Below are positions 10,067-21,620 of a stretch of DNA of 64,000 bases, piece by piece. Position 1 is the first letter of the stretch; every line of letters begins with the position of its first letter. The DNA is taken from assembly GCF_029962835.1 (NCBI RefSeq), contig NC_080577.1:29742501-29806500 (forward strand), given 5' to 3'. Under the pieces are notes generated by a model that saw nothing but the letters and a program-made list of their open reading frames with translations, did no database searches and was not told the DNA's origin. Origin of the DNA: Magnolia sinica. Its lineage: Eukaryota; Streptophyta; Magnoliopsida; Magnoliales; Magnoliaceae. The position numbers were made by a program, and so were the translations under genes.

Positions 10067-12804
10067 TATAAGACCCGAGGCCTCGAAATCTGGTTCGTAC
10101 ACTGGATAGCCGTTGGTTGTAGGTCCATTGGCCTCGAGAATGTTTTGACTTGATCATAATGTTGTTCTATTATCGAGCCACAAGCCGTATTTCAACCCGA
10201 TGTCCGAATTTTAAGATACGGACTTAAAATTAAACAATCTGAGAAATGATACTTATGTCCTTATTTTATCTGGTAGAGCCCCACCATCGAGTTTTCAAAA
10301 TTCATTAGGTCCGAGAGCCTAACCGTTGTGACCGTAGTCGAGTTACGGAGTTACTGGCGAAAACGGCATGTCAATAGGACACCCGGATTGTAAGTTATGA
10401 ATAGATATGCACATGTATATTTTGATAAAATAACTCAAATGACCTCGATGTTTTTAAAATCCTTGGAATACGTTAGTTCAAATTACTTAAATAACATTGT
10501 TATATTATTACCATAAGCTTACACTTCTCAAAAGCATCACAAAACACCCCCAAACCTTCTTTTTAGACAAAAACTAAGTTTAAAACAAGTTTCAAGTCCA
10601 TAAACATAAACAAACCTCTTTCAACATCTCATTTCCAGCACTCTCTTTCTTGTTGATGGTGAAGTTGAGAAGAAGAAGAAGAAGAAAAGGAAATAAAAGC
10701 TTAGGTTGAGAGCCAATCCTTTGATACTTACAGGTGAGTACATCGATTAGGAGCACGCATATATGTGCATCGGGGTTTCCTTGAAAACCCTATTGCTGAA
10801 TTTCTAATTTAGGGTTAAGTTCTAGCTGGATTTTCATTTAGGGTTAGGTGATTACTGAATTTTCTAATTTAGGGTTAGGTGATTGCTGAATTTTCTAATC
10901 TAAAGTTAGGTTATTGCTAGATTTTATAAAGGTTCTTGTTGGATTTTTCTGATTTAGTTAGTGAGATTATTAATCGAAGATTGGATGATAGAGATGATTT
11001 AGTTTTGTTTAAATTTATATGTATTACCATCGGTTTCTCTCTGTCCCTTACAAAGTCCGCCTGCTACCTGTTTGACAAAACGTTTAAAAGAATTATCCTT
11101 CCTCCTTTTAATGTAGTTAATTCTTGAGAAAAAGAATGCTTGTGGCATGGCGCCATGTGTATATCATATGCATGGTTCATAGTTGATGTATCATTGTATG
11201 ATTGAGAGTGAATGATTCATATCATGGTATGGTGATCATAGTGGGTTGTGTTGCTACAGACAATGTGTCTATGATTAGTATATGAACCGTCTAGATACAG
11301 GATGCATTACATGAGACCCCTATGAGAAACTTAAAATTTATGAGCAGACCACATGAAGAAGGTCATCCTTAGCTTGTCTTGAAAAACATGATATATTGTG
11401 CTTGTGCGTGAACTCATGCATACAGTGATTGTGAATGCGATGAAACATACTTTGTTTTGACTTGAGTTGGACACCACACCGAAAATATGTAATTCAACAG
11501 GTAGGGCTACCTCGAAGTTTGCCTATCACATTTTATACCCACTACAAAGCCCTAGCTCTAATAATCCAACCACACCTATCGTCAATCTCATGCTCCACCT
11601 ATCTTATCTCTCTCTCAAAACTCCATGACTCTTTGGCTAATACTATACATGTTCAGTATATATAAGTAACACGGTAACATGATTAGATCATCCCAAGCTC
11701 GAAATTGATCCCTACTCTCTCAACCAACTAAATATGATCTCTATTGAAACGCCATCTAGATGCATCAGTCCGTCGGACTGTAATACCTTAATGGCTCTGG
11801 TAATGGTCCCCTTTGTAGGTACATCACATGATTAGAGGGTCCGTGGGTGAAAGTCTCTAAACCCCGATTGGTACCATTGGGAGCAACCAATGCCTAGACC
11901 GGGTGGAAGAAGAGAGCGCTGGAATGCCGAAATACCAAAGTAGGCAACGAATCCCACCGACACGTGTCGATTGGTTGAGAGGTTTGACCTGACATGCTTA
12001 TAGGTAAGCAAAGATAGGCTGTATGTGACGAGCTCGTAAATTGTCTGCTATCGTTTTGCCAGACGACTTATGACTTCTCGCTGTTAGGCAGATAGTAAGG
12101 TTCATCACAAGTGGGTTAGACTAGTTCGGCCCATGAACTATGTAGTCCCACCTCTGTAGTTGATCATGGTGGAAAAGTCTATACAAGTGGGTAGTAATTA
12201 TATGCGAGTCCCACCTCTGTTTCAGACTTTGGTGATCCAATTGGGAAATGTGGAAAGTTGTAAAAACGTTGAAAGAGTATGTGTGTTACAAGTGGGTAGA
12301 AGTCCCACCTTTCTATCCAGCAGGCCTGTGCATTATATGAGCATGACCTGAAACATGCATTTTCACGGCACACACGCACTCACTGGGCTTAGTAGCTCAA
12401 GTTTTCCTTTCTATTTTTTTTTTTACATGTGAGAGTAGGGAGTTGCAGGAGTAGAGACTACAGACTCCAGCTGTCCTTTTTGTTTTGTACATATCAGTGT
12501 ATATATTTTTTTATAATACCCTGAATATGTACATCAGGTATAGTAAATATGACATGGTTTATGTTTTGGTTTTGCCTTGATGTGCTCAGTTGTACACAGT
12601 AATATATGTTGAATATGATGAAATTTTGAGAAATGATATATGTTTGTCGTCTTTACTTTCAGAAATCCTCCTTGTGGAGTCCCGCTTATGAGATTTAGTA
12701 TATGATAGTTGGAAGTCTCAAAATCAGAGTTCTATGAAGGCTGTTAACCAAAATTTAGTGTATAGTAATCATGGATTACCAACACTAGATTTAGGGTCGT
12801 GACA
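10067..12804 (+). mobile_element. Solo LTR, diverged family A relative
   Basis: It starts TATAAGACCCGAGGCCTCG (the expected TG start has become TA) and ends GGGTCGTGACA. It is flanked by identical 5-bp GTTTC duplications. Internal blocks resemble the LTR at 1-3392: the GTACCATTGG...CTAGACCGGGTGG region (about 11870-11910), the TAGGCAGATAGTAAGG block (about 12085), and the AGAAATCCTCCTTGTGG end block (12660). No internal retroviral-type genes remain, as expected after LTR-LTR recombination. The short open frames inside it (for example 10936-11127 and 12160-12351) are not supported as genes. Confidence 0.85.
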
Positions 12805-13387
12805 GTTTCTAACTTCCTCTTATATAAGTATATGAAGGATGGGGTCATCCAAGCTCATGTCTTTTCTCTTATGCTTTAGAGAGATTTTATACTCCTTCCA
12901 AGATTAAGGTAGTTTCTCAATTATTACAACAACTTGAAAGGCTTCATCAATCACTACACCTTTAGATGAGATTTCATTGGCTATCTTCTATAAATCATGC
13001 ACCTAATCTACTTTAGACTTATCATCAGACATCTTAAAATCAATGTAACGACTAACTACATACTTCTTTATTCCTGCATCTTCTGTTTTGAATTTCTTCT
13101 CAAGATGATTCTACAGCTCTTTGGTAGTGGAAAGATGATAATATATATCATAGTTTTCACTAGTTATCACATTCAGAATATTATTTCGGCATAGATAGTC
13201 ATCATTCTTCCATTTTGATTAGTTCAACAGATGTGGCTGGTTCATTCACCTCAAGTGATGGGGCAGAGTCTTTAATAACATAAATCAACTTGAGGGTAGT
13301 CAGATAGAACTCCATTTTCTACTGCCATCTCTTGAAGTTCTTCTCATAAAAAATCTCAATTCTAGGAGCCTTTAAGATGGTAGCCAT
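12805..13387 (-). pseudogene. Ty1/copia gag, N-terminal part
   Basis: Starting from ATG at 13385-13387, the minus strand reads MATILKAPRIEIFYEKNFKR. The UBN2-type gag follows (QMEFYLTTLKLIYVIKDS, LWNHLEKKF, and a KLPPSWKEYK-like stretch). Several stops and frameshifts occur. The gag is interrupted at 12805 by a solo LTR and resumes at 10066. In copia elements gag precedes protease-integrase-RT; none of those is seen here. Confidence 0.75.
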
Positions 13388-13489
13388 AGTACCAAGATTA
13401 TTAATAGAGAAATCTGTCTTTAAATTATTGGTTCCAAAATACAGACATATAATAGAAAATTCAAAACAATAAACCAAAAATAACAATAA

Positions 13490-14031
13490 AAGAATCTGGA
13501 GAGCTTAGGCATGCTACTGTCACTATCTTAAAGACAAATCTGACCCTCAAAGGAGGATGATCCCTGATGCACTGGGTCCCAACAAGTCTGCCCCTATAAT
13601 ACAACAACTCTCCTTCAAGATGAATGACTTAGATGGTGCACTCTCGATCATAGCCCACATGAACTCAAAAATGTTCGAACTGACTTTCCTAGAAAGAATA
13701 CAGAGAGAAAAACCAGAGAGAATAATTTTTCGAATGATTTTCAATGAAAAGGATATACCTTTATAAAAGAAAAGTAGGTAGCTTGTTGTAGCTTGAGGCT
13801 CATGCTAGAGACGTAATAAATGCATGTCGGCGTATGCCTACTCATTAATTATTAGGTAGGTGTGCAACGTCTCTTTGTCTTGTCATACACAAGTAAGACA
13901 AAACATATGTAGAGAAAACTAAAGGTATCCGACCGTGCCGCACGCATGTGAGGTTTCTCCCAAGGCATACCCTTATTTTTCAATACAAAGAATTAGTGAA
14001 GAGTTTTAATAAAAAGGCTTAGTTTTCTTAA
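13490..14031 (-). mobile_element. Possible copia LTR/leader upstream of gag
   Basis: This region lies just upstream of the minus-strand copia gag, where its 5' LTR should be. A candidate LTR start on the minus strand is TGTTAAGAAAACTAAGCC (about 14014-14031). No primer site or partner LTR was found, so the limits are approximate. The overlapping open frames at 13547-13766 have no recognisable product. Confidence 0.3.
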
Positions 14032-14267
14032 CAACTTTCCATTGTGAGACTAAACTAAATACAATTAAGACAAGTTGGTTTACAAAGGCAAAAAATCATT
14101 TTTTTAGAATTTTCAAATCTATTAAAAAAATCTTTTTGATCCAACGGAAGTTGGGAGTAGTGCCAATAGGTAATAAGATGAGGGAAACTAAGATGGTTTG
14201 GTCAAGCACAACAAAGATCAAGAATCACATCAGTTATAAGTGAGTTAGTGTATGTTGAAGGCTCTAA

Positions 14268-14870
14268 AAGTGTGGCCCCACATGATGGACGATCCACATC
14301 AAGCAAGCCCACTTGATGGACGGTCCACATCAAAGGGTGGACCCACATAATGGATGGTAGACATTGAATGTGGGAGCATATGACGTAAGGTTGACATTAA
14401 AGGTGGGCCCACATGATGAATTAACCATATTGACGATTGGACCCCACATGATGGGTGGTATGGATGGCAAACATCAAAGGTGGGTCCCACATGATGGATG
14501 GCTCCATCAAAATGTGGCCCCGCATGATGTACGATCCACATCAAGTGGGCCCTACACAATAGATGGTCCACAACAAAGTGGGATCCACATGATGGATGGT
14601 GGACATCAAAGGTAAGCCCCTCATGATGAACAACCCATATTGAATGTGGGGCCCACATGATGTATGGTCCACATCAAGGTGGGCCCACATAATGAACGGT
14701 TCACATCAAAGGTGAGCCCCACATGATGGATGGCGGACGTCAAAGTTTGGCCCAACATAATGAAACATCCACATCAAGTGGACACCATCTGATGGGCAAT
14801 CCACAACAAAGGTGGGATGATGGTCATTGAAGGATGATGGTCATTAAAGGATGAATGGTCCACATCTAAG
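14268..14870. repeat. Minisatellite, about 30-34 bp CACATGATGGATGGTCCACA units
   Basis: About 18 imperfect units alternate GTGGGCCCACATGATG and GATGGTCCACATCAAAG. The array butts against the broken end of the gypsy integrase near 14870, where the rest of pol and the 3' LTR should be. Open frames on both strands (14299-14658, 14364-14615) are repeat artefacts. Confidence 0.85.
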
Positions 14871-15850
14871 CTTGGCCTTCGCTCCAAATCGAACTACGCC
14901 CTTCATGGGCGAGACCTTGAGATACACATGGTCCCCTACATCAAATTCCAATGGACGACGCCGACGATCAGCAAAACTCTTCTGCCGGCTCTGAGTTGTG
15001 CGCATCCTCTGCCTGATGATATCAATAGCCTCTGACGTCTCCTGCATAAGCTCAGGACCTAGGAGACGACGCTCTCCAACCTTGGTCCAACAACTCGGTG
15101 ATCTACATGGTCTGCCATATAGTGCCTCAAAAGGAGCCATGCCGATGGTCGCCTGATAGTTGTTATTGTATGCGAACTCAACCAATCACAGATGCTCATC
15201 TCAGCTACCCCCGAAATCAATCGCGTAGGCCCGAAGCATATCCTCAAGGATCTAGTTGACCCTCTCGGTCTGGCCATCGGTCTGCGGATGGTACGCGGTG
15301 CTGAGCTGCAAATCAGTACCCATCGCTCTCTGGAAGCTCCCCCAAAACTGAGACGTGAACCTTGGGTCTCGGTCAGAAACGATCGAGACTGGAACGCCAT
15401 GCAGTCTCACAATATCCTCGATGAATAATCTCGCAAGCCGGTCCAAAGGCCAAGTCGCATGCATCGCAATAAAATGTGTCGACTTCGTCAGACGATCCAC
15501 AACAACCCAGATGGGGTCATGACCGCGCTGAGTCCTCGGTAAGCCCATAATGAAATCTGTCGACACGTGCTCCCACTTCCACATCGGGACACTCAACGGC
15601 TGCAATAGACCAGGGGGTCTCTGATAATCGGCCTTGACACACTGGCACGTGTCACACTCGGCCACAAAACTGGCGATCTGGCGCTTCATCCCCTCCCAAA
15701 AATACTGTCGCCTCATGTCGCTGTACATCTTCGTCGAGCCAAGGTGGATAGAAAACCACGATCGATGTGCCTCGGTCATAAGATCTCTACGTAGCTCAGG
15801 AATATCCAGGACACATAATCGGCCTCTGAAGCGAAGTCCACAATCTAAAC
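14871..15850 (-). pseudogene. Gypsy integrase, broken and 3'-truncated
   Basis: The N-terminal HHCC zinc finger has its histidines near the start of the 15252-15779 frame and CDTCQC after them. The DDE core reads STDFIMGLP (first Asp), VSDRDPRFTS (second Asp) and QTDGQTERVN (Glu). The GPY-type C-terminal region reads FDVGDHVYLKVSPMKGVVRF and then stops matching after about 14875. In-frame stops occur at 15252-15254 (TAG), 15201-15203 and 15186-15188 (both TGA where the family has Trp). A frameshift near 15850 separates it from RNase H. The enzyme inserts element cDNA into the host genome; this copy is inactive. Confidence 0.88.
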
Positions 15851-16765
15851 CAATCTACCAATCTGCCTGACTCTCAGATGCTGCCTCCACTCGGAATCCT
15901 GTAACGACTCGTCTACCTGCTGAGCCTCGATCACCCTTGCGACAAGAGAGGGTTGAATCGACAAGCTCGATAACTGCATAATAGAAGACTGCAAGCCAAA
16001 CTCAAAGTCATACTCTGCTACATCCTTGAGCATCCGCCACTCTTGAATCATCATATGCGCCACCAGGCCTCGTGGCTGACGGCTGAGGGCATCTTCCACC
16101 ACGTTCGCCTTACCCGAGTGGTACTGGAGATCGAAATCATAGTCCTTCAGGAGCTCCATCCAGCGCATCTGCCTCATGTTCAACTCAAACTGCGAGAAGA
16201 GGTACTTCAAGCTCTTGTAGTCAGAAAAGAGCTTGAACCTAACCCCATAGAGATAATGTCTCCACACTTTCAGTGCGAAGACAACTGCAGCCAACTTTAA
16301 ATCATGCGTGGGGTAGTTCAGCTCATGGACCTTGAGCTGGCGAGACGCGAAGGCCTCTGGTCTCCCATGCTGCATCAGGACAGCACCCAAACCAATATGC
16401 GAGGCATTAGTACATACAATAAATCTGTAACTCCCAGAGGGAAGAGTGAGGACAGGAGCAGACGTCAGACGGTCCTTTAACTCCGTAAATGCTCGCTCGC
16501 AGGCGTCACTCCAAATAAACTCTGCGCCCTTCCAAGTCAACCTGGTCAACGGGGCTGCAATACGAGAGAAGCCCTTAATAAAATGCCGGTAGTAGCCCGC
16601 TAAACCAAGGAAACTGCGGATCTCGGATGTAGTCGTGGGCTGGCCCCACTGACACACTGCCTTAACCTTCGAGGGGTCCACTGCGACACCCTCCCTCGTC
16701 ACCACGTGACCGAGGAACTTCACCTCCTCCTGCCAAAACTCGCATTTCTCCAGCTTCGCATACAA
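15845..16765 (-). pseudogene. Gypsy RT thumb/connection and RNase H, catalytic residues lost
   Basis: The frame reads [26 protein letters not shown] and [15 protein letters not shown], then the RNase H domain. The usual catalytic TDAS is TNAS (codon at 16406-16408, Asp to Asn). The DLELAA Glu is Lys (codon at 16295-16297). Both changes fit G-to-A transitions on the coding strand. The linker to integrase ([19 protein letters not shown]) is intact. A TAG stop at 16766-16768 separates it from the RT palm. RNase H should remove the RNA strand during reverse transcription. Confidence 0.9.
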
Positions 16766-17560
16766 CTAGTGTGCGTGGAGGGTCTGCAACGTAACCTTCA
16801 AATGCTGCTCGTGCTCCTCACGGGTCCTCGAATAGATCAGAATGTCATCGATGAAGACTACAACAAACTGATCAAAATACGGACGGAAGACCTCGTTTAT
16901 CAACTGCATGAACACTGCTGGCGCATTGGTCAGTCCGAAGGACATGACCTGAAACTCGAAATGACCATAACGCGTCCTGAATGCTGTCTTCGGAATGTCC
17001 TCCTCTCGGACCCGAATCTGATGATAACTGGAACGCAAGTCAATCTTCGAAAAGAACTGTGCACCCTGCAGCTGATCAAACAAATCATCAATCCTCGGAA
17101 GCGGGTACTTGTTCTTGATCGTGACCTTGTTGAGCTCGCGGTAATCTACGCAGAGCCTCAACGTGCCGTCTTTCTTCTTCACGAAGAGTACCGACGCTCC
17201 CCACGGTGAACTGCTCGGACGGATAAAGCCCAACTCGCACAACTCGTCCAACTGCTTCTGCAGTTCCTGCAACTCCAACGGTGCCATACGATACGGGGCC
17301 TTCAAAATAGGCGCGGTACCGGGCACGAGATCAATCTGAAACTCGGTGAGTCGACGAGGTGGTAATCCCGGAATCTCCTGAAACACATCGAAAAAATCAC
17401 AAACCTCAGGCAACTGGTCGATGCTCACCGCTATGGGCTCCTCTATGGCACATGACATCAAACAAGACAACGGCTCTCCTCTGGGCTCAGCAATGAACTG
17501 GAACTGTGGCAAGCCAGGTATACAAAACGTGACTATCTCGCGGAGCAATCCAATATGGCG
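16766..17560 (-). pseudogene. Gypsy reverse transcriptase palm/fingers
   Basis: It has the conserved entry [20 protein letters not shown], the fingers [20 protein letters not shown], the [15 protein letters not shown] block, and [15 protein letters not shown] with a first catalytic Asp. [20 protein letters not shown] follows, then the active-site FIDD at about 16844-16855. Catalytic Asp residues are present. It is in a different frame from the protease (about 1-nt shift near 17540) and ends at a TAG stop at 16766-16768 where the normal product runs on. Confidence 0.92.
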
Positions 17561-17832
17561 TGGTACTCGGCAAGCCAATCCATACCCAGGATGACGTCGA
17601 ACTCGGACATCAGCAAAGCAAACAGATCGGCAGATAAAAAGATATCCCCAACCAGAACGGGGTAAGACGAGCAAAATCGGCCCAACACTGCGGTCTTTCC
17701 CAAGGGAGTTGATACTGTCAACCCCTCACGAGCAGACTCCAATGGCAAACCAGTCGATCGGCAAAAACTCTCAGCCACAAAAGAATGCGATGCAACAGAA
17801 TCAAACAACACACGAGCAATGCATGCGGACAC
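17533..17832 (-). pseudogene. Gypsy aspartic protease with altered active site
   Basis: The frame reads VLFDSVASHSF, where the family has DSGA/DTGA. The active-site Gly is Val (codon at 17794-17796), which should kill activity. The flap and C-terminal region [20 protein letters not shown] is recognisable. It releases gag and pol proteins from the polyprotein in active elements. It is continuous with the gag frame upstream. Confidence 0.88.
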
Positions 17833-17839
17833 TGGAAGT

Positions 17840-19205
17840 ATACCCTCAACGACTCCTCCAGATGACTGAGGATCCTGCTGGGCTGTATAGAATCGAGCCT
17901 GAGCCGGTAGGTGAGGTGCATGTCCCCTCTGAGCGTGCTGTTGCTGCTGTTGTCGCTGAGGTGGTCGAAACTGCTGCCTCTGCTGCTGCGATCTCGGAGG
18001 CTGGTGCTGATGCTGCTGTTGAGGTGGCCTCGGTAGTGGGGGTTGTTGTCACTGCTGCTGTGGGGGTCTCTGCTGCTGCTGTAGGGGTCTCTGTTTCTGC
18101 TGCGGTAGTGGGGGCGGCTGTGGACCTCTCTGCTGCTGCTGCTGCTGCTGGGGGCGAGGACACTCCCACATACGGTGTCCTGCCGCACCGCACCTAAAAC
18201 AAGTGCCGGTGAACTATCTCGGAAGTGGTGCTGGAGGTGCTGCTGGCGCTCAGAAGGCTGGGCGACCTGTGCGCCTCTGCTGTAGTCGACCCTGCTGGGT
18301 ATCACTGGAAGGAGCCTGCCTCTTCCGGTCTCTCCTCTGATCGCGATCAGACTGAGAACCGTCCCACTCAACCTCAAAAATCTGGGCCTTCCTTACCACT
18401 CCCTCGAAAGTCGGGAGCTCATGCCCAATAACACGGCCTCGAAGACCGTAACGCAAGCCGCCCTCAAATCGGCGGGCTCTCCGCTCCTCATCATCCACTA
18501 AGTATGGTGCAAATCTGGACAGTGCTACAAAACGAGCGGCATATTGAGCCACTGTCATATCGCCCTGCACCAAAGCCTCAAACTCCAACGCTCGCTGCCG
18601 TCGGATGTGATCAGGAAAATACTGTCGATCAAACCGATCTACAAAATCCTCCCAAGTCCATACAAAGTCAACGCCCGCTGCTCGGGAGATTGACGTCCAC
18701 CAGTGCTCAGCCTCACCATGAAGGAGAAATATGGTTAATCGGACTCGCCGCTCATTGTGTATCCCATCGTCTCAAATATCTTCTCCACATCGGCCCGCCA
18801 TCTCTCAGCTACCTCTGGGTCTGGCTCACCCTGAAAATGCGGGGGATCGAGTTGTCGAAACTCACTAAGGAGGGCACTCGCGCGCTCCTGCTCTGCCTGG
18901 GCCGATGAAACAACCGGGTGTCTGCTTTGCCCCTGAAGTGCAGCCGTCACAGCCTGCAGCATCTGCTGTAACTGGGAAGCACTCACGGATACGGTCGGAT
19001 CCGCACTGGTCTCTGGTGGAGGAGCAGCATCCACAGGATGGGCGGCATGAATCTCTGGTAGAGGAGCGGCATCCTCAGGCTGGGCAGTAGGAATCTCTGG
19101 TGGTGGAGCAAGGATCGTATGTGGTAGTGCGGGAGCCGCAGGTGGTGGAGCCGGAGTCTCAGGTGGTGGTGCGGGAGTCGATCGAGTCACTCTCCTGCGC
19201 GGCAT
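17840..19205 (-). pseudogene. Gypsy gag with CCHC zinc knuckle, broken
   Basis: The start is ATG at 19203-19205 (MPRRRVTRSTP), 157 nt downstream of the primer site. A Pro/Ala-rich N-terminus leads to the capsid core (FRQLDPPHFQGEPDPEVAE, then AEHWWTSI, QYFPDHIR, and LVQGDMTVAQYAARF). A CCHC knuckle CFRCGAAGHRMWEC lies at 18160-18201, followed by a Gln-rich tail encoded by CAG repeats (about 17930-18155). A frameshift lies near 18740-18780. In-frame stops are at 18250-18252 (TGA) and 18214-18216 (TAG). Gag forms the particle that packages element RNA. Confidence 0.9.
17930..18158. repeat. CTG/CAG trinucleotide-rich tract
   Basis: The CAG repeats encode the Gln-rich tail of gag on the minus strand. 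They also create Ala-rich and Ser-rich open frames (17709-18197 plus; 17846-18193 and 17718-18377 minus), which are shadows. Confidence 0.85.
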
Positions 19206-19361
19206 GTCCTACAGGAAAGAGCGAATGTGCCTATCAACTTAAAGGCTCGCGAAGGCACGCACGTTAAGGGTCGGTAATAAAAGATCGTTAGGCTATCCGA
19301 ACTTAGGACTTAATCATTCATAGCAGACATGTAATGTTGTTCTTAGTTATTCTCGAGTTAT

Positions 19362-19373
19362 GCTCTGATACCA
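19362..19373 (-). other. Primer-binding site for initiator Met tRNA
   Basis: The minus strand reads TGGTATCAGAGC, the standard plant site complementary to the 3' end of initiator Met tRNA. It lies 5 nt after the LTR end (GGGGCGTGACA). It fixes the direction of the element and the inner limit of the 5' LTR. Confidence 0.95.
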
Positions 19374-20744
19374 ACTTCTGTCACGCCCCAAACTCGGAAG
19401 CCGGGCTCACAAAATTCCCGATCGCCGAATCCAGCGCCGACAGCCTCCGTAGAACCCCATTCTCTGCTCTCAGCGCCCATTCGCCAGGTTCCGATCCTGG
19501 GATGCTACGAGGAGGATTTTTTTAACATTCGTTTGATTCGTAATAAGCATAACCAAAAGCATAACCCACAACAACAACCAAAAACTCCATCACATTTTCA
19601 CTATGATCAAAAACTTTACAAGTACAATGAGCATAAAGAGAAATACAATGAAGATAAACAAAAACTCCAAAATGATCTGCCACGCGCCCAAGCCTCAGCA
19701 CTGCTGCGATCCAACGTCACCTGCACGCAACGGTCATGCATAAGCTTATAGAAAGCTTAGAGGGTGGTGAAAGTGTATGCTCAAGGTGGTAATGCAGTTA
19801 TGCAGTATCAGAGTAATGCGGAACATGCTGATGAATGCCAAGAATACCATTAGCCGTACCAAGGCCATGCGGTGCAAAGAATGATGTCGGCCATACCAAG
19901 GCCATGCAATGCGAAATGCAACTCAAGCATACAAATCCTCATCTAAGTCCACATATCGATACAGCTCAAAATTTGAAATATCACCGGGGTCTAGTACACT
20001 CCAAGCCAGATTGCCGCCCCATCGCGCGCAATAAGGTGAGTGGAAAAGACCTCACTATCCGCCTGCCAATATCGGGCTCGGCTCGTCAATAGCGGACCCA
20101 TTCCTCGAGCTGGTCAGACTCAGCCTAGCATTGCCCCCTACTCTCGGGCGGGTAAGGCCGCACCCCCTTCCAACCGACCACGATATAGTGGAAAGCGCAA
20201 CCGTCTGGTAATCGGCACTCGGCGTTCATGCACCCACTCGGTTTAGACGTTGGAGCAACCTCTTAGTACTATAAGGGTTTAGGGACTTTCACCCAAGGAT
20301 ATCTATAACACCCCATATAGAACAAGATTTTCGGTATCCAATCCTGTCAACCACGATACGCCTGTGGAGGCTACGGCCCTGATGTCGCTAAGGCGTACAG
20401 TAACCATATCACACAATACGAATGTATGAATCACACTATCCAGTCATACAGCAATCCTGCACGTATCATGCGCTCATGTAGGGCAACACTCCCTGTACGG
20501 GAGCCCCTAAACAATCTGCCCGAAGGCATATGCTATGATCAGTCATTTCTCATATCAAGCATACGTATGATGCATATGATCATAAATCATGGAACTAAAC
20601 ATGTTATATGGGATGGATGATGTTCATAACGAAGATGGGCCTAGACGGCCTACACATAACACGTATGGACCCTAGGGGAAGTAATAATGCAGACATTTAA
20701 CCAACACTATACTTGCAATGGAGACGTCAAACCGCCATTACTCC

Positions 20745-21180
20745 CAAGGTATAGCCCGTCGTAAACATCATCACATAAATCATGTTGGGATTGCACATTG
20801 CAATGGACCTTAGGTATATCCCATTGGGCCTTCAATACATCAAATGGGTCGAATCATATGGGCCTCATATTCATCAAGTGAGCCACATCAATGGGCCGCA
20901 CCGATGGGCCTTATGTGCATTGCAATGGGCCATAACCCGTGGGCTTTAGAATGCATCAAATGGGCCTAATCTTATGGGCCTTATGTGTATCAAATGGGCC
21001 TCGCCAATTGGGCCCCATATGTACATCAAATGGGCCTCAACCCATAGGTCCCAATACATCTTAATGGACCTTAACCCATGGACCCCTAATACATCAAATG
21101 GGCCTCGACCCATGGGCCTTACATATAAATCAAAGTGGGCCTCAACCATGGCCCACAAGTAAACTGAGATGGGCCTCCTA
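20745..21180. repeat. ATGGGCCTnANCCCATGGGCCTT minisatellite inside LTR
   Basis: There are about 13 units of 28-32 bp containing CATCAAATGGGCC and CCCATGGGCCTTA. The same array sits at the matching place in the other two family A LTRs, with different unit numbers and quality. Confidence 0.85.
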
Positions 21181-21334
21181 CCACCAGCATATAATATATA
21201 ATATATGTACACACACACGTACACACCCACACACGCATGCACATGATCACACCCACCGTCCAGGACGGTGGGGTTAGAATACAAACGTCACAGTGGGCTC
21301 CAACGTCCAGGCGGACGGTGGAAATAAAACACAT

Positions 21335-21620
21335 GTCACTGTGGGCTCCATGTGGGGCCCACCATAATGTTTATACTCCATCCAACCCGTTGGTAAGGTC
21401 AAGTAGACCTAGATGAAGGGTGAAAACAAATTTCACCCTGATCCAAAACTTCTGTGGACCCAAAAAGGGTTTCAAAGGTAGAGGTTCAATCTCACTGTTT
21501 CATACAGTGTGGGCCACCTGAGTCTTGGATGGACCTAAAATTTAGAGGGTGGTCCACTAACCTTAGGGCCCACCATATGAACGGATTAGATGACAAATAA
21601 ACATCAAGGTGGGGCCCACG
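21335..21620. mobile_element. Fold-back repeat fixed inside family A LTR
   Basis: It is bounded by TGTGGGGCCCACCATAATG and CATCAAGGTGGGGCCCAC. The centre has ATCCAAAACTTCTGTGG and CTGTTTCATACAGTGTGGG, typical of the family. The same copy occurs at the same place in the LTR at 43960-44235, so the LTR captured it before those copies spread. Confidence 0.7.

Noticed and set aside
14299..14658. His/Pro-rich open frames
   Set aside because: They are produced by the CACATGATGG minisatellite, with no family resemblance.
17709..18377. Ala-rich and Ser-rich open frames on both strands
   Set aside because: They are other-frame readings of the CAG/CTG tract that encodes the Gln-rich tail of gag.
20745..21180. 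Regular repeats that could suggest a CRISPR array
   Set aside because: Units are contiguous and variable, without unique spacers, and sit inside a plant LTR.
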